Below are positions 5,529 to 6,407 of a DNA stretch of 6,407 nucleotides, in pieces (the first letter of the stretch is position 1; every line of letters begins with the position of its first letter). The notes under the pieces were generated by a model. The model searched no databases. It worked only from the letters and a program-made list of their open reading frames with translations, and was not told the DNA's origin. The translations under genes were made by a program, and so were the position numbers. This DNA comes from a bacterium (lineage in GTDB: Bacteria > Desulfobacterota > UBA8473), in contig WOUX01000161.1 in NCBI GenBank assembly GCA_009773075.1, forward strand, positions 1 through 6,407, read 5' to 3'.

Positions 5529-6320
5529 ATGGAATTTCAAGATATTGTCTATAAGAAAGAGGATAGTGTGGTTACAATAACAATGAATAAACCCAACCGA
5601 AGAAACGCATTGAGCATAGATATGGGTAAGGAGATAAAGAGCGCCCTTGAGAGAGCCTCTCAAGACAATGAAGTGAGGGCGGTTGTTATTACCGGTGCCG
5701 GCTCTGCATTCTGTTCCGGCATAGACCTTCCCCAGGGAGAAAAGATAGTGGATATGACTCCTGTTGAGGTTAGAGAGGAGATATATGCGGTTTTTCAGGG
5801 AGTAATCAGAGCGATCGTTGAATTGCCAAAGCCAGTGATAGCATCGGTGAATGGACCGGCCATAGGAGCAGGGTTTGATGTGTGTCTGGCATGCGATATC
5901 AGGATAGCAGCGGAAGACGCCAGGTTCAGTGAGTTTTTCGTCAGGATAGGCACATTGCCAGGGATGGGGGGGATGTTTTTTCTTCCTCAATTGGTAGGCA
6001 TAGGGAAGGCCAATGAACTGGCCTTTACCGGCGATATAATAGACGGTGTTGAAGCAGAACGCATAGGTTTGGTAAACAAGGTAGTCCCGTCGGATCAGTT
6101 GGAAAAGACGACAGAAGAATTTGCCAACAAGCTGGCCAGGGGAGCAACTAAGGCCATAGGCATGATAAAGATGGGGATCAGACGGGGTATTGGGTCTAAC
6201 CTTTCCTCGGAACTCGAATTCGCATCTTTTGCCCAGAGTGTCTGTATAAAAACAGAGGATGCCAGGGAAGGCTTCAAAGCAGCTTTGGAAAAGAGAAGGC
6301 CTGAATTCAAAGGAAAGTAA
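5529..6320 (+). CDS. Enoyl-CoA hydratase/isomerase (crotonase) family protein
   Basis: The 263-residue protein has the standard single-domain crotonase length. NKPNRRNALS (20-29) is the CoA-adenine segment. ITGAGSAFCSGIDL (54-67) gives the first oxyanion-hole NH, and VNGPAIGAGFDVCLACDI (107-124) the second. GTLPGMGG (141-148) and the C-terminal helices (AREGFKAALEKRRPEF) complete the fold. In rat enoyl-CoA hydratase the acid-base pair is two glutamates; here the first aligned position is Asp117 and the second is Phe137, with Glu135 two residues earlier. The Asp of PaaG-type isomerases (PDSGG) is Gly145. The reaction could therefore be hydration, double-bond isomerisation or hydrolysis of a CoA ester. 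It follows ACAD 2 by 87 bp and precedes a second crotonase by 15 bp, and probably acts on the enoyl-CoA made by one of the dehydrogenases. Cytoplasmic. Confidence 0.9.
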   Translation: MEFQDIVYKKEDSVVTITMNKPNRRNALSIDMGKEIKSALERASQDNEVRAVVITGAGSAFCSGIDLPQGEKIVDMTPVEVREEIYAVFQGVIRAIVELPKPVIASVNGPAIGAGFDVCLACDIRIAAEDARFSEFFVRIGTLPGMGGMFFLPQLVGIGKANELAFTGDIIDGVEAERIGLVNKVVPSDQLEKTTEEFANKLARGATKAIGMIKMGIRRGIGSNLSSELEFASFAQSVCIKTEDAREGFKAALEKRRPEFKGK

Positions 6321-6335
6321 GAAAGGAGAATGGCT

Positions 6336-6407
6336 ATGGGGTACGAAGATATAATATTCAGGAAAGAGAACAGAGTGGCTACCATAGTGCTCAACAGACC
6401 CGACAGT
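6336..6407 (+). CDS. Second crotonase-family protein, first 24 codons (cut by window edge)
   Basis: The visible residues, MGYEDIIFRKENRVATIVLN followed by RPDS, are the N-terminal strand and start of the CoA-binding segment of a crotonase. They closely parallel the preceding protein (MEFQDIVYKKEDSVVTITMN, then KPNR), suggesting a tandem paralogue. An AAAGGAG site (6322-6328) lies 7 bases before the ATG at 6336; the ATG at 6330 is too close to it. Only 15 bases separate it from the previous stop codon, so the two are almost certainly co-transcribed. The catalytic residues lie beyond the window, so the reaction cannot be predicted. Confidence 0.8.
   Translation, partial: MGYEDIIFRKENRVATIVLNRPDS

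Noticed and set aside
1..6407. CRISPR array, tRNA/rRNA genes, insertion sequences or phage genes
   Set aside because: I saw no regularly spaced long repeats, no cloverleaf or rRNA-like segments, and no transposase or integrase motifs.

Overview
The window (6407 bp) holds the start of an acyl-CoA catabolic gene cluster on the + strand, preceded by a divergently transcribed sugar-kinase-type gene cut by the left edge. Consensus AAGGAGGT-type ribosome sites, moderate GC in the genes, several acyl-CoA genes in one row and short phrase-like intergenic repeats are compatible with an anaerobic, organic-acid-degrading bacterium. Desulfobacterota (Deltaproteobacteria) or a similar syntrophic/sulfate-reducing lineage is my guess. 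The taxon is inference from style only; nothing here proves it.

Layout. Bases 1-278 (- strand) encode the N-terminal 92 residues of a ROK-family kinase or regulator. Bases 279-713 are a divergent intergenic region with a good extended -10 promoter for the ROK gene, nested inverted repeats, and an AT-rich stretch before the + strand cluster. The cluster then reads: acyl-CoA dehydrogenase 1 (714-1856); a 227-bp gap with a degenerate octamer tandem repeat; a MaoC/hotdog hydratase-like protein (2084-2521); an AtuA/DUF1446 protein carrying its small C-terminal domain in frame (2589-4256); acyl-CoA dehydrogenase 2 (4317-5441); a crotonase-fold protein (5529-6320); and the first 24 codons of a second crotonase (6336 to the right edge). 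All + strand genes have recognisable ribosome sites. Gaps are 227, 67, 60, 87 and 15 bp, with no convincing terminator between them, so one operon is plausible.

How the genes may work together. Two FAD-dependent acyl-CoA dehydrogenases, two crotonases and a MaoC-type protein provide oxidation and hydration steps of a beta-oxidation-like route for a CoA-activated acid. AtuA is named for acyclic terpene (citronellol/geraniol) utilisation in Pseudomonas, where it sits with an acyl-CoA dehydrogenase and an enoyl-CoA hydratase. A branched, unsaturated or otherwise unusual acyl-CoA is therefore a reasonable but unproven substrate. No carboxylase, CoA ligase or CoA transferase is visible here.

The most notable point is that several enzymes depart from textbook active sites. 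Dehydrogenase 1 has its candidate base at the isovaleryl-CoA dehydrogenase position. Dehydrogenase 2 has a glutamate at neither known position. The MaoC protein has Asn where the catalytic Asp is expected and Gln for the His of the HG motif. The crotonase keeps only an Asp at one of the two classical acidic positions. The AtuA reading frame contains a strong internal ribosome site and start codon exactly at the boundary of its C-terminal domain.
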